From NCBI GenBank assembly GCA_028641055.1, contig CM054057.1:396970541-397034540 (forward strand): a stretch of DNA of 64,000 bases, written 5' to 3'. The notes below the pieces were generated by a model. The model was not told the origin of the DNA, searched no databases, and was given only the letters and a program-made list of their open reading frames with translations. This document shows positions 1 to 10,770 of this stretch, piece by piece (position 1 is the first letter of the stretch; each line of letters opens with the position of its first letter). The position numbers were made by a program, and so were the translations under genes. The DNA comes from Alopecurus myosuroides. Lineage: Eukaryota; Streptophyta; Magnoliopsida; Poales; Poaceae.

Positions 1-222
1 CAATTTATTCTTTGAGCGACCATCGGTGGGATACTGGGATCGCCCAGCTTATGTTACCACCATAAAATACACCCTTTCATGGTTTAGTACATGAGGTAGG
101 AAGAAGCTTTAGTTGCAGACAAGATTCACAAAGATGATTGTACCAATTTATCAGACGTTCCAAGGCAAGCCACTTGGGTGCAAGCTTATTTGAGTCCTTA
201 ATTGATTTCCGTTCTTGGACAG

Positions 223-3200
223 GCTGCAGATCGCGAGTTCCTGATCAGGGTGTCCTACATGGAGATTTACAATGAGGAGATCAATGACCTCCTGACATTC
301 GGCAGCGAGAAGCTGCCGATTCATGAGAGGCTGGAGGTAAATGCTAGAAATGGTTACAGTTTTTCTTCACATTACTTGATAGATTGTGTAAAGTTTTGTG
401 TTGTGGCTACAGCGTGGTGTGTATGTGTCCGGCCTGCGGGAAGAGATTGTTAACAACGCGGAACAAGTGCTAGAACTTCTTCATCTTGGGGAAGGTGCCA
501 TTTCTGTTCATTTATTGTTGTACTTGTTCAAATGTTTGTTTCCATTTTCACCAATTCATATTTTTTCTTTTTCCTCCAGAAAATAGACATTTTGGAGAAA
601 CAAACATCAACGCCCGGAGCAGCCGATCCCATACTATTTTCCGGATGGTATACTGAAGCCACAAGTTATAGTAGTGGTTTTATGCCCATTTTCATAGAGT
701 AGATGTGGTACCAAAATTTTGAATTGTGTTGCTCTGTTGGTTTCAGGTCATTGAAAGCAGTGCTAAGGACCAGGTGAACTCTGGAGATGCAATCCGTGTA
801 TCTATCTTGGTATGTGCTGTTGACTCAATACCCGTGTGTGGAATAAAAGTAAATATTTCAAGAATGCTCTGATTGACTCTGTTTTCTTACATGTAGAACT
901 TGGTGGATTTGGCTGGCTCAGAAAGAATCGCCAAGACTGGAGCTGATGGCGTGCGGCTTAAGGAAGGGAAGCATATTAACAAAAGCTTGATGATTCTTGG
1001 AAATGTCATCAATAAGTTGAGTGAGAATGGAAAGCAAAGGTATGTCTATGGAGAATTACACTGACTTGTTAAATCTGCAACTCTCTTTAACTAAACTGTA
1101 CCAAACTTTGACAATTAGTGTGAGGTGACAGTAATCTCATAATTTTGCAAAAACAATAAATTGTAGGTGAATGCAACTTCTCTTATTTGTTATATAGTAA
1201 TTACCAAAGTTCCCAGCAACCATAAGCAGCTAGTAGCATTGTTCATTCAGGCCCAGTTTGCGGTTGCCGAACTGTGATTTGTTCTACTTATTTTTACAAT
1301 CTGCTGAAAGAAAATTATCAACAAAAGTAGGAAAAAGGGGGTAAAAGAACAGAAATATAGTAGTGGGTTGAGCTATTGGGATTATCATAATGCACCACAG
1401 GGTCCACAATGCCAAAGCAGCCTTAGTTTAGACTTTATAACATGGATAACAAATAGCAAACACCAATTTTAGGGTAACATTAAGCATATGTTTTATTCAT
1501 ATTTTGTTATCATTATCCTATTACTATGTAGCATATGTTTTATTCATATTTTGTTATCATTATCCTATTACTATGTTGTAATGGGCAATCTATTATCCAG
1601 CAAAATTTGCAGCCAGAATTTATTCGAGCTTTCTTTGCCGTCTTTTCATGAGCTCCAGTTCACCTAATGACAAAAAAAAGACAATTATTTAAGGGAAAGA
1701 AAAATCCAACTGTGCTGTGCATGTGTACTTCTCCACTGCAAATATATTATTCTATCTGTTTTTTTATCAGCCTGTTGTTCTCTATTTTGCTATTTTGGTA
1801 GATCCATTGAATATGATACCTTTAGATGTTGAATTTTTTTTCACCTATAAAATCATGGGCTTATCCATAATGAAAAATGTTATCTTCTACAATGAAGAAA
1901 ATTCTCGTGTTAATGCCTCTGGGGTACCTGAATTATGTGAAACTTCGTAATATCCAAGGTTTGCACTGTTTGACGCATTTAGGTGGTTAATTGTTATGAT
2001 GCAGAGGGCACATTCCTTATCGTGATAGTAAGTTGACTCGCATTCTCCAGTCTGCACTTGGAGGCAATGCAAAGACATCAATCATCTGCACTGCTGCACC
2101 TGAAGAGGTGTGCTCATATCTATGTTTACTACACCCAAGTAAATCGTATAGCATCAAGCCTTCCTACACTTACCCTACCTTCGTTGGTATTGCATCTTCT
2201 AAAATTTAATCAGATTCATATCGAGGAAACTAGAGGGACTCTTCAATTTGCAAGTAGAGCAAAATGCGTCAGCAATTGTGTCCATGTAAATGAGGTGGGT
2301 ATTGAAACTTCTATGTTGCAACATGTGAGTTTTCATTTGTAGTAAATATGTCTTACACAAATAATTTTTGTCGCATTAATATTGGTAGCAGAAATATGAT
2401 ATTATATATCTATACTCTTGTGTACTTTTATTATACCTTTTTTTATTTGTGAAAAGTATTGCATAAATCGGTAAAATATATATAAGGAAATGATCTCATG
2501 CCCATAAAAAATACTTGCATCTTCAGCATAATAATCATTAAGTTGAGTTCAGTTTGTCAGCATGGTTGTAAGTAGTGATAATCTGTGATCCTAATAATGG
2601 ATGTTGGTGTATCAGATTTTAACAGATGCTGCTCTTCTGAAGAGGCAAAAACTGGAAATAGAAGAACTTTGTACAAAGCTGCAGGTTTGTCCTGTTTGTT
2701 TATGTTGCTCCCTATATGTGACGTGTGTCGTTGTTACTTGAGGTTATTCCTTAAATTTCAGGGTTCCCATTCTGAAGTCTTGGAGCAGCTTATCCTAAAG
2801 CAACGCAATGACATGCATAAGGTGTGTAAATTCTAAGTAGAACATGCTTCTCGTTTAGTTATGAACATCCTTTTTTGGATGCATCGCACAACTGTTAAAA
2901 TGTTTTATAACAGATAAAGTTATGATGATTATCTCTTGTAGTTTGAGCTTGAGCGCGATCGATTGGCAATGGAGCTTGAGGAGGAAAGGAGGTTAAGGGA
3001 AACTTTAGAGCACCGGTTGGCCGAGCAACAAAAGATGTTAGAAAACCACAACGATACCGGTATATCAGCAGAGCAGTTTACTGATTCTATGCAGGTACGT
3101 TTGTTAAGCAGCAGCATGGTAAAATTGTGTCAGTTCAGCTTGTAGTCTCTTCATATGTTGGTGCTAGTACAGAAGCTTAATATCTTCCATTTTTTAGATC

Positions 3201-5197
3201 TTGGTCCTGGTCCATTGGGAACCACATCACATTCTTCCTTTGAACTGCCTGTTAATACTTGAGCCGAGATGTTAACAGAAGTCACAAAGCTATATATTGG
3301 TCTTTTGCAGCTAGATGCATTGAAAACTCCAGATCCTAAGCGGACACCAGATGGATTCGTTGCCAGTCGCTCACGCTATTCGAACGATGTGGAGTTCAGC
3401 CCAATACCTGAAAATTTAGGTGCTGTAGCTGATGAGGACCTCTGGATGCAGCTGAACAAAGGATGCATTACTGATCTTAATATGCTTGAGATGACACCTG
3501 GTTTCAAATATCCACCGTCCTTGCCAGAAGATACACCAGCAGTAAGTTCAACTAATATAATTTTTCTTTTGGGGTTCTGCCAGCATGTGCCTACAGGTAT
3601 GTTAGGTGGTACAGTACATGTTTTTAGACCAAAAACATGTTCTGTAATTTATTTTTGTTTTGCAGGAAACTAATTAGCATAAAAGAATCAACATTGGAAT
3701 TTAAATTACAACTATTGGCACACTTTCCTTGACTCGACTGGCTGTTATGGTTAAATAGTACTTCCTCCGTTCCAAATTAAATGTCATACATTTGTCAAAA
3801 TGTGAATGTATCTAGACATATTTTACTATATGGATACTGTTACAGTATATGTGGATTGCACTAGCCTTTCCATCACTTCGGACTTTTGGGATAGTTATAT
3901 GTGGATTGCACTAGCCTTTCCATCAGTTCGGACTTTTGGGATAGTTGGCTAGTACATGACACTAGCCAACTATCCCAAAAGTCCGAAGTGATGGAAAGGC
4001 TAGTGCAATCCACATATACTGTAACACCCTCTCTCACGTGTGACTCGGAGAGGTCAACACGCGCCACCGGAAGAGAGCGACGGTGCGCACGTCTCAGAGG
4101 TATACGCCTCGGCCAATACGTGGACTCAGAGGTATGGCTCAAGAGACGTATACGTGGACACAAAGAGGGGCTACAAATATATATTTTAAATAAAGCATGG
4201 AAGCTAGAACTCGAACTCGAGACCCTGGGCTCTGATACCATGTTAAGCTTCATGCACTAACCAACTATCCCAAAAGTCAGAACTGATGGAAAGACTAGTG
4301 CAATCCACATATACTGTAATAGATACATCCATATTTTGACAAATCCGTGACATTTAATTTGGGACGGAGGGAGTAATAAGAAATTAAGTCTCTCACTCAA
4401 CAAGAGTAGCACTTACACAGCGGAAGATTACCTTTTGAATCAAATTTGAAGGCCCATGTTCAGCTCCAGAACAAGTTACTTGGTGGCTCAATATTCTAAC
4501 ATAGATGCCCGAATTGCAGAAAATGTGACTTTTCCATTTAGCAGGTTGTATATTTGTAAATTCTCCAAAAAGAAAAACATTGTGTTAAAGATCGTGCTAA
4601 AGTAGCAACGTTACTGTCAGATTTTTTCCTAGTGCCAAAACTGAATATCCAGGAACTCAATTGTTCAGTTTTTCATGATAATTTGTCATGAGCTGCAATT
4701 TTTCCTGATTAATTTTGTGTTTCCCGTTGAAATTTGGCTTTACTCATGATCATCAGGGTGTTAAAAGCTATTTTCTCAATGTGAAGCAATTGCCTTGTTG
4801 CTGATAACTCTCCCCACAGGTCGTGCCATTAGAGGAGCCTACTGCGGTGAGATGCCAAAGGCTGGAAAAGGACTGCAGCTCCGTCCGACAGCAGCTAGAG
4901 GATTCGAAAGCGAGTTGCGCGGCGCTCCAGAAGGAATGCGACCTGCTCAAGGAGGAGAACTCTTCCTTGCGACAAGACCTCTCCAAGTCGAAGCAGGAGG
5001 CCGATCATCTCGTATCCGAGAAGGAGGAGCTGCTGAAGGAGCTGGAGACCGAGAGGCACAAGATGGAGGATCTGAAGCAGGATATCAGGGTGTTCAGCCA
5101 GGCCTTCTCACAGAGGCAGGGGCAGCTGACGTCTCTGTACACCAAGTCCAAGGCCATCGTGGAGAACTGCAAGGCCTCTCAGATCGCATTGCCCTGA
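223..5197 (+). CDS. Kinesin-7 (KIN-7, CENP-E-like) motor protein, 3' part of gene
   Basis: Microtubule plus-end motor of the plant KIN-7 subfamily; the 5' exons lie left of the window. Twelve exons with GT..AG borders join in one frame (515 codons with stop): 223-336, 413-494, 580-647, 747-809, 897-1039, 2005-2107, 2214-2294, 2616-2684, 2762-2821, 2942-3094, 3311-3541, 4820-5197. The motor half is visible: [21 protein letters not shown], the switch I motif [11 protein letters not shown], switch [10 protein letters not shown], and [13 protein letters not shown]. The neck and stalk follow, with [18 protein letters not shown] and, in the last exon, a heptad-rich coiled coil (about residues 395-490) with many Glu, Leu and Lys. 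No stop or frameshift interrupts the exons, so the gene appears functional. Exon borders are read by eye; the exact KIN-7 member is not assigned. Confidence 0.9.
1483..1576 (+). repeat. 47-bp tandem duplication in kinesin intron 5
   Basis: Two head-to-tail copies (1483-1529 and 1530-1576) begin AGCATATGTTTTATTC and appear identical. They lie in the long AT-rich intron between exons 5 and 6 (1040-2004), about 430 bp before the next exon. Simple replication slippage is the likely origin. Confidence 0.9.
3761..4373. mobile_element. Stowaway (Tc1/mariner) MITE in kinesin intron 11, interrupted
   Basis: Terminal inverted repeats: the left end reads CTTCCTCCGTTCCAAATTAA and the right end reads, inverted, CTCCCTCCGTCCCAAATTAA. 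Both are flanked by TA (3759-3760 and 4374-4375), the Stowaway target duplication. The arms are about 75 and 50 bp. The middle is occupied by a TRIM-like LTR mini-element and its inverted copies, so the total is 613 bp instead of the usual 100-300 bp. It lies entirely within the intron 3542-4819 and does not touch splice sites. Confidence 0.85.
3845..4321 (-). mobile_element. TRIM/SMART-like mini LTR retroelement, rearranged
   Basis: On the minus strand, 4321-4241 is an about 81-bp LTR-like unit ending CTTAACA. It is followed at once by TGGTATCAGAGC (4240-4229), the initiator-tRNA-Met primer-binding site. An interior of about 200 bp ends in a purine tract CGTGAGAGAGGG (4038-4027), then a second LTR-like unit starts with TGTTACAG (4026 leftward). 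The LTR core, GTGGATTGCACTAGYCTTTC, occurs four times: inverted at about 3964-4018 and 4261-4315, and direct at about 3847-3896 and 3897-3947. The left LTR therefore folds back as a palindrome and the element is not simple. No coding capacity is seen. Confidence 0.6.
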
Positions 5198-5488
5198 TGA
5201 GAGCCTTCGGTTGGTGTGCGTTGTGGTGTGTGCAGTGTGCTGGATTTCATTATTCGTGGTAGACCCAACCAGTATGTGAATCCGTAAAACAAGTGGAGGA
5301 AGAGAGCTGTCCATTCGCTCTAGGAGGGGCTCGACTTGAGTCACCGTTGAGGTGTGTGCGTAAGCAGGATCTGTGAAGTGGTGTATACCTGCAAAAGGAA
5401 CATCAGTTTTGTTTGCCATTAGCCTTGTGTAAAATGTCAAATGTAGTTGACATGTGAATGTCCAATTGTTAACTACTGTTGAAACAAG
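5198..5488 (+). other. Kinesin 3' UTR / downstream region
   Basis: Non-coding sequence between the kinesin stop codon and the Pack-MULE. It is T/G-rich like a plant 3' UTR. No canonical AATAAA is seen before the insertion, so the Pack-MULE may sit within or just beyond the transcribed 3' UTR. Confidence 0.5.
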
Positions 5489-5497
5489 ATCAAATTA

Positions 5498-5545
5498 GGG
5501 AAACGCTGGTTATCACCCGGGGGATCGCGCGCTCGCGTCCCCCGG
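5498..5545 (+). repeat. Left terminal inverted repeat of Pack-MULE
   Basis: Begins GGGAAACGCTGG and includes CCCGGGGGATCG followed by a second G/C core GTCCCCCGG. It pairs with 6720-6767 on the opposite strand with several mismatches. Confidence 0.8.
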
Positions 5546-5732
5546 TTCGCTCCCGCGAGCGAGGCCCACCGCGTGTTTCTTATCCTCATCGTTTTGCTCT
5601 CGGAAAAAATATCCGCAGCAGCTTTGCCGTCTCCCACAGGCCCCAAAGCCAGAGCGCTCTCTCTCCCCGTCTCTCGCTTTTCCCCTTTCTCCCCGAGCGG
5701 CGGCACCCCACCCCTATGAGCACGCGCCGCTG

Positions 5733-6260
5733 ATGGGCCCGCCCTCGCAGGACGCCGCCGCCTCCTCCTCCTCGCCGTCCGGCGGCTCCTCCCGCGGCTC
5801 CTCCAGGCGCGGCCCGCGGCTCGAGCGCCGCAACGCGTCCAAGAACATCGCCTACCACTACGACCCCGACAACTTCTGCAGCTACCCGCCCTCGCCGCAC
5901 CGGGCCTCCTCCGCGTCCGCCTCCCGGGCGCCCTCGCTCTCCAGCTCCCTCGACCTCTCCAGCTTCCGCATCGGCGGCAGCGGCGACGGCGGCGGGGACG
6001 TCCAGCTCCTCTGCCGCAACCTCGGCCTCTCCGGCCCCGACGACTTCGCCATCTCCCTCACCGAATGGGAGGCGCACAAGGCCTACCGCTCCTCCTCCGC
6101 GTCCAGCTCCCCCTCCGCGCGCTCGCAGCCCGACCGCCCCGTACGCGAGACCCCGCTACGCCCCGAGCCCGCAGAGGAGACGGAGACGGAGACGGCTACC
6201 TGCGGTGCTACCAGAGGCGGAGTTGATGCTCCCTGCGGTGCTACCAGAGGCGGGATGTGA
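5733..6260 (+). pseudogene. Captured 5' exon of a MEKK1-type MAP kinase kinase kinase
   Basis: The first ~145 residues of this ORF read like the regulatory N-terminus of plant MEKK1-like MAP3Ks: a Ser-rich start, then RLERRNASKNIAYHYDP, SFRIGGSGDGGG, and LCRNLGLSGPDDFAISLTEWE. In Arabidopsis MEKK1 the equivalent segments are LERRDAARNI, SFRIGG and SLGVSGPDDLAIS (recalled, not searched). No kinase domain follows. After about 6165 the frame runs into a short repeat (GCGGTGCTACCAGAGGCGG, imperfect copies to 6255) and stops at 6258-6260. The GC-rich stretch 5600-5732 is probably captured 5' UTR. It lies wholly within the Pack-MULE, on the kinesin strand. A truncated protein could be made if transcribed, but without catalytic function. 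Confidence 0.75.
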
Positions 6261-6289
6261 TGCAGTGCTACCGGCGGCGGAGGAGATGC

Positions 6290-6680
6290 CAAATTTTAGC
6301 AGTTTTTGCTAAAAAAAATTGTACAAATTTTTTGCTACAATAGGGTTTTTCGTTTGCATTTTTTGTACAAATTTTTTGCTACCGTAACTCCGGCGAGGTC
6401 CAATTTTTTGCTCTAATAGCGTATTTTTTTGCTACAATAAGGTTATTTTTTTGAATAAATTTTTTGCTACCGGCGAGCAAAAGTCTCCGGCGACGGCTCC
6501 GGCGAAATCGACGTTTTGCTACTGTAGCAAAAAAATTGCTACAGTAACTCCGGCGAGTTCTGACTTTTTCTGTTCTTTTTGGGGTGAAATGTCTTTTTGC
6601 TACGGGAGCAAAAGCGGGACTTTTTTTTGCTACGGGGAGCAAAAGCGGGGCTATTTTTTGCTACGGGGAGCAAAAGTGGG
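6290..6680 (+). repeat. TTTTTGCTAC-rich internal region of Pack-MULE
   Basis: AT-rich stretch with many copies of TTTTTGCTAC and CTCCGGCGA(G), plus three imperfect repeats of GCTACGGGGAGCAAAAG at about 6600-6680. The same TTTTTGCTAC theme fills the non-coding parts of the large MULE at 27-48 kb. Confidence 0.7.
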
Positions 6681-6719
6681 ATTTGGCAAAAAAAACGGGA
6701 CAGGTGTCAGCAAAGGAAG

Positions 6720-6767
6720 GCGGGGGATGGAAATTTTCCATCCCCCGGGGGACGCTCAGCAGTTCCC
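6720..6767 (-). repeat. Right terminal inverted repeat of Pack-MULE
   Basis: Read on the minus strand it begins GGGAACTGCTGAGCGTCC, then CCCGGGGGATGG. It contains its own hairpin, GGGGGATGGAAA / TTTTCCATCCCCC. The 9-bp TSD follows immediately at 6768. Confidence 0.8.
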
Positions 6768-6776
6768 ATCAAATTA

Positions 6777-7024
6777 TCGTGAATGCATTGTAAGTTGCCT
6801 TGGAAACTTGCCAAATATACTCTAAAATACTTGAGCGACAAATAAGTGTCATTTTGGATGAAAGCATGTATACTGTAAGTTTGTTAACCAATTATTAGTG
6901 CTGAAATGTTTTTGAGGAAACCTAAAAAACTACCAAGTCAAACCAAAAATAGTTTGTAGAATTCATGCAGCCAAGGTAGTTGTACTGGACTGGCCAGAAC
7001 ACCGTGATGGCTGAAAAATACAAA
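6777..7024. other. Intergenic sequence, nothing recognised
   Basis: AT-rich sequence between the Pack-MULE TSD and the LINE TSD. No ORF or repeat identified. Confidence 0.5.
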
Positions 7025-7152
7025 GCCACATGAACTTTTTTTTTTAAGGATTCGTCCTGGACAGACGCATCGGTTTCATAGAAGAAGGGCCAAGCGGCCA
7101 ATTACAACGCGTTCGGCACAGGTGCCGGGAACGCAACCCTTACATAAGGGGA

Positions 7153-10100
7153 CTACTCGCGAAACCTCCACTTTTCTACTGAACTTAGACTACTCCTAAA
7201 TAGTCCGGCCGAACACCACAAGCCTGCCTCGGCCTCTATCATCCTGATCACCTCCTCCACTGACGGTTGGTGCCCTTCAAAGACCACATTGTTTCTATGC
7301 CTCCACAGACACCAGCAAGTCAGGGTGATAGCCGTCCAGAGGTCTTTCTGCTCTGGCCCCAACCTTGACCTAGCCGGAAGCCAGACGGTCACCTTATCCT
7401 GCTGGTTTGGGATCCACTGGTCAAGGCCCCACTTGTGCAGAAGAGTCGCCCAGACCTGTCTTGCCAGGACGCATCCCAGCAGCAAGTGGTCAATATCTTC
7501 TCCTTGTTGGTCACACAAGGGGCAAGTCGTGGGGTGCGGGAGCCCTCTCCGGCCAAGCCTGTCGGCAGTCCAACACCTGTTCCTCAATGCCAGCCACATG
7601 AAGAATTTGCATTTGTTGGGTGCACGGGATCGCCAAACTTGCTCCGCTCCGGCCAGCCTTTCAGAACCCTCGAACATGGCGCGGTAGGCGGAGCGGGCCG
7701 AGAACCGCATACTTGGTTCCCAGTTCCAATGGAACTCGTCATCCACGCCCTCCATGAGGGCCACGGTGGGAAGAAGATCAGCCAAGTTGAGGAGCTCTCG
7801 AAGCTCAACCTCAGCGAGGTCAGGGGGAACATCCTGTAACCATGCTCCCGCCAGGCCTTCTCTCACCCTGCGGGTTAACCGTGCACGTTTAGGGATCCTC
7901 TTCCATAAGTGGGGGGCCACGTGTCTAACTCTGCCCACTGGCAACCACCTATCAGTCCAGAAGAAAGTGCTTGCCCCATCGCCAATCACAGAGGTCGTTC
8001 CTGCTTCAAAAAGGTGTGTTACAGTCTTGGGCACCTGAATGTTGAACTCACTCCACGGCTTTGTGGCCCCCGTCCGTTGGAGCCACAGCCACTTGGCTCG
8101 CAACGCCTGGTTCAAAACTCTGAGGTTGGAAATGCCGAGGCCACCAAGGTGTTTCGGCATGCAGACTCTCTCCCAAGCCACAAGACAATGTCCACCATGT
8201 ACGTCTTTTCTTCCTTTCCACAAGAAGCCTCTGAGAATCTTGTCAATATCCGCAAAGGTTTTCGCTGGTAGATCAAGAGACATCATAGCAAAGATTGAGA
8301 CAGCCGACAGAGTGGTTTTCACCAGCTCCAACCTTCCACCTTTGTTCAGCAAGTTCGCCCTCCAACTCGGCAGGTGGCCAGCGATACTGTCCACGATATA
8401 TTGCAACTGAGCGGCCGACAGTTTTTTGAGTGAGAGTGGCAGCCCGAGGTAGCGCAACGGGAAAGGCTGGATGGGGCACTGTAACTCTCGCTCCACCAGC
8501 TCCCTTTCCCTGTCTCCACACCTGATCAAGTGAGCCGAGCACTTCTCCAGGTTAGCTCGTAGCCTCGAGGCCATACCAAAAGTCTCTAGGATCTCCGTAA
8601 AAACCTTGAAGTCCTGCACGGTCAGCCTCAGGAAGGTTACCACATCGTCGGCATAAATGGAAGTTCTGTGTCTCAGGCCTGACTGTGCTAGCCGGATCAA
8701 CAGTCCCATGTCTGTGGCCTTCTCAATCATGAGATGTAACACTTCCATTACCAAGATGAAAAGTTGCGGGGAGAGTGGGTCCCCTTGTCTCAGCCCATGC
8801 CGATTGCCAATTTTGGAACCCGGCCAACCATTTAGCAAGACTCTCGTGGAGGCGGATGAGAGGAGAGCGCATATGATGGAAATCAGGGTGTCTCCAAGGC
8901 CCATCTTCCTCAAGACTTCCAACAAAAAGGCCCAGCTGACCGTGTCAAAGGCCTTGGTTATGTCGAGCTTCAGAAGCACTGCTGGGGTGGCCGACCCATT
9001 CAGTTTCTTTGCCGTTTCCTTGACAGTCATGAAGTTATCATGTATGCAGCGTCCACGCACGAAGGCACTCTGATGCACACCCACCAACTGTGAGAGCACT
9101 AGTGCAATTCGGCAGGCCAGCACCTTGGCCACAAGCTTTGCAAAGCCATGGATAAGACTGATGGGGCGGAATTCCTTTGGCTCCCCAGCGCCTGCTTTCT
9201 TCGGAATAAGGGTGATGTATGCATGATTGACTGCTCCAAACCCCCGCATGTCCCGACGACCCAAGGAACTGAAAGCATTCATGACGTCTGCCTTTATGAT
9301 GCTCCAACATGCCACGAAAAACCTGTTAGTGAAGCCTCCAGGACATTTGTCAAGCGACATTCCTTTGATAGCATTTCACACTTCCTCCTCAGTGAAGCCA
9401 TCCTCAAGGTGATTTAGCTCTAACGAGGGAAGCTGCAGGAAATCCAAATCAACTGAGAAGTCGCGCTCCACTTCCACGCCTAGGATGTTATCATAAAACT
9501 CGTCCAAGGCTTCAGCTTTATCTTCATGGCTCGTTAATCTCTCACCATCCACCATGAGGTGTCCAATGAAATTTTCCCGCTTCCGATGACTGGCATGGGT
9601 GTGGAAGAATTTCGTGCAAGCGTCTCCATCACGCAGCCAGGAGATCCGTGCCCGCTATCTAGCCAACGACCTTTCCAGTGAGGCAAGCCCTAACAATTTT
9701 CCTTTCAGCAGCTTCCGCAACGCTCTTTCCTCGGCCGAGAGAGCTCTGGATTCCATAGCCGCGTCCAGCCTTAGGACCACCTCATTTGCCAGCTGAATCT
9801 GCAGCTTGATGTTCCCTATGAATTTGCTGCTCCAACTGGCAAGCTTCTTGGCCGTTGCTCTCAGCTTGTTATCTAGGAGCTTGAATGGGTTAGCATCATG
9901 TTCCACCGAGGTCCACGCCCCATGTACCACGTCCATAAAACCCTTCGCTTTGGTCCAGAAGGCTTGAAAGTGGAACCTACGCCCCAACTGCAGATCCGGG
10001 GCCAAGCTTAGTATCAATGGGCAATGATCGGAGGGCCCGGATGATCCTGCTGAGAGGAAAGCATCCGGGAAGCTATCCTCCCAATCCACTGTCGTGAAAA

Positions 10101-10710
10101 CTCTGTCGAGCCTCTCCAGCGTTGGCTCTTGCCTCTCGTTAGACCATGTGTACCTCTTCCCATTAAGATAAACCTCCTTGAGCTCGAGCGCCGAGAGAGC
10201 ACGCTTGAGACGACCCATCATCGGACGATTCACAGTGCCTCGATTTTTGTCCTCCGGACTTATGATAAGGTTGAAATCACCAGCGACCATCCATGGGCCT
10301 GCATGCAAGTCCCGAATCTCGTCGAGCTCTTCTAGGAAATCTCTCTTATCCTCCACGCCCTGAGGGCCATAAACCCCAGTGAACCACCAATCTTGTTCTC
10401 CCTCAATCGAAACACTCGCCGTTAAAGCATTCCTCGAACGGTGGGGGTTTCAGATCGTGACAAAGGCCGATTGCCACGCCAGCAGAATGCCACCTCGTGT
10501 GCCCGTGGCCGGAAGAAAAAAGAACTCGTCGAAAGCCGGGCCTAGACAATCACGGACCACCTGCTGCGTTATCAGCTCCATTTTGGTTTCCTGCAGGCAA
10601 ACCACTTTGGCCCCCAAGGGGGACAATACTTGGAAGATGGCTGCTCGACGAGCGGGCGAATTTGATCCACGCGCATTCCAGATGGCAAAGATCATATCAA
10701 GATCCAACAT
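7153..10710 (-). pseudogene. LINE ORF2: AP endonuclease + reverse transcriptase + zf-RVT
   Basis: One continuous minus-strand frame of about 1186 codons broken by three in-frame stops: TGA at 10450, TAG at 9655 and TGA near 9375. The endonuclease shows WNARGSNSPARR, LQETKM, WMVAGDFNLI, LDRVFTT and the SDHCPL motif. The reverse transcriptase (about 9300-8300) shows FRPISLIHG, LKLDITKAFDTVSW, GLRQGDPLSPQLF and catalytic YADD. The C-terminal zf-RVT region contains the C..C..H..C cluster CPLCDQQGEDIDHLLLGC. Each stop is explained by one C-to-T or G-to-A change, for example Trp to TGA in EEV*NAIKG. Nothing suggests current activity. Confidence 0.9.
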
Positions 10711-10770
10711 GGGGATCCACTTATTACAAAAACCGACTAAGAAAGGAGAAAGGGATTAAAACTCCATGCC

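Larger units (their letters stand above)
5498..6767 (+). mobile_element. Pack-MULE (non-autonomous Mutator-like element with captured gene)
   Basis: A 1270-bp element flanked by a perfect 9-bp duplication ATCAAATTA (5489-5497 and 6768-6776), the length typical of Mutator elements. The ends are inverted repeats: GGGAAACGCTGGTTATCACC on the left and, inverted from the right, GGGAACTGCTGAGCGTCCCC. Both continue into a CCCGGGGGAT core. Inside are a captured MAP3K exon (5733 to about 6165) and an AT-rich stretch of TTTTTGCTAC motifs. No transposase is encoded. The inverted right end, with GCTGAGCGTCC, matches the end of the large MULE at 48888, which suggests the same family. Confidence 0.88.

Noticed and set aside
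4021..4260. 119- and 126-codon ORFs in kinesin intron 11
   Set aside because: They fall within the TRIM-like element's non-coding interior and its repeats, and no domain is seen.
5586..6077. Minus-strand ORF across the MAP3K fragment
   Set aside because: Gly/Ala/Arg-rich shadow of the GC-rich plus-strand exon.
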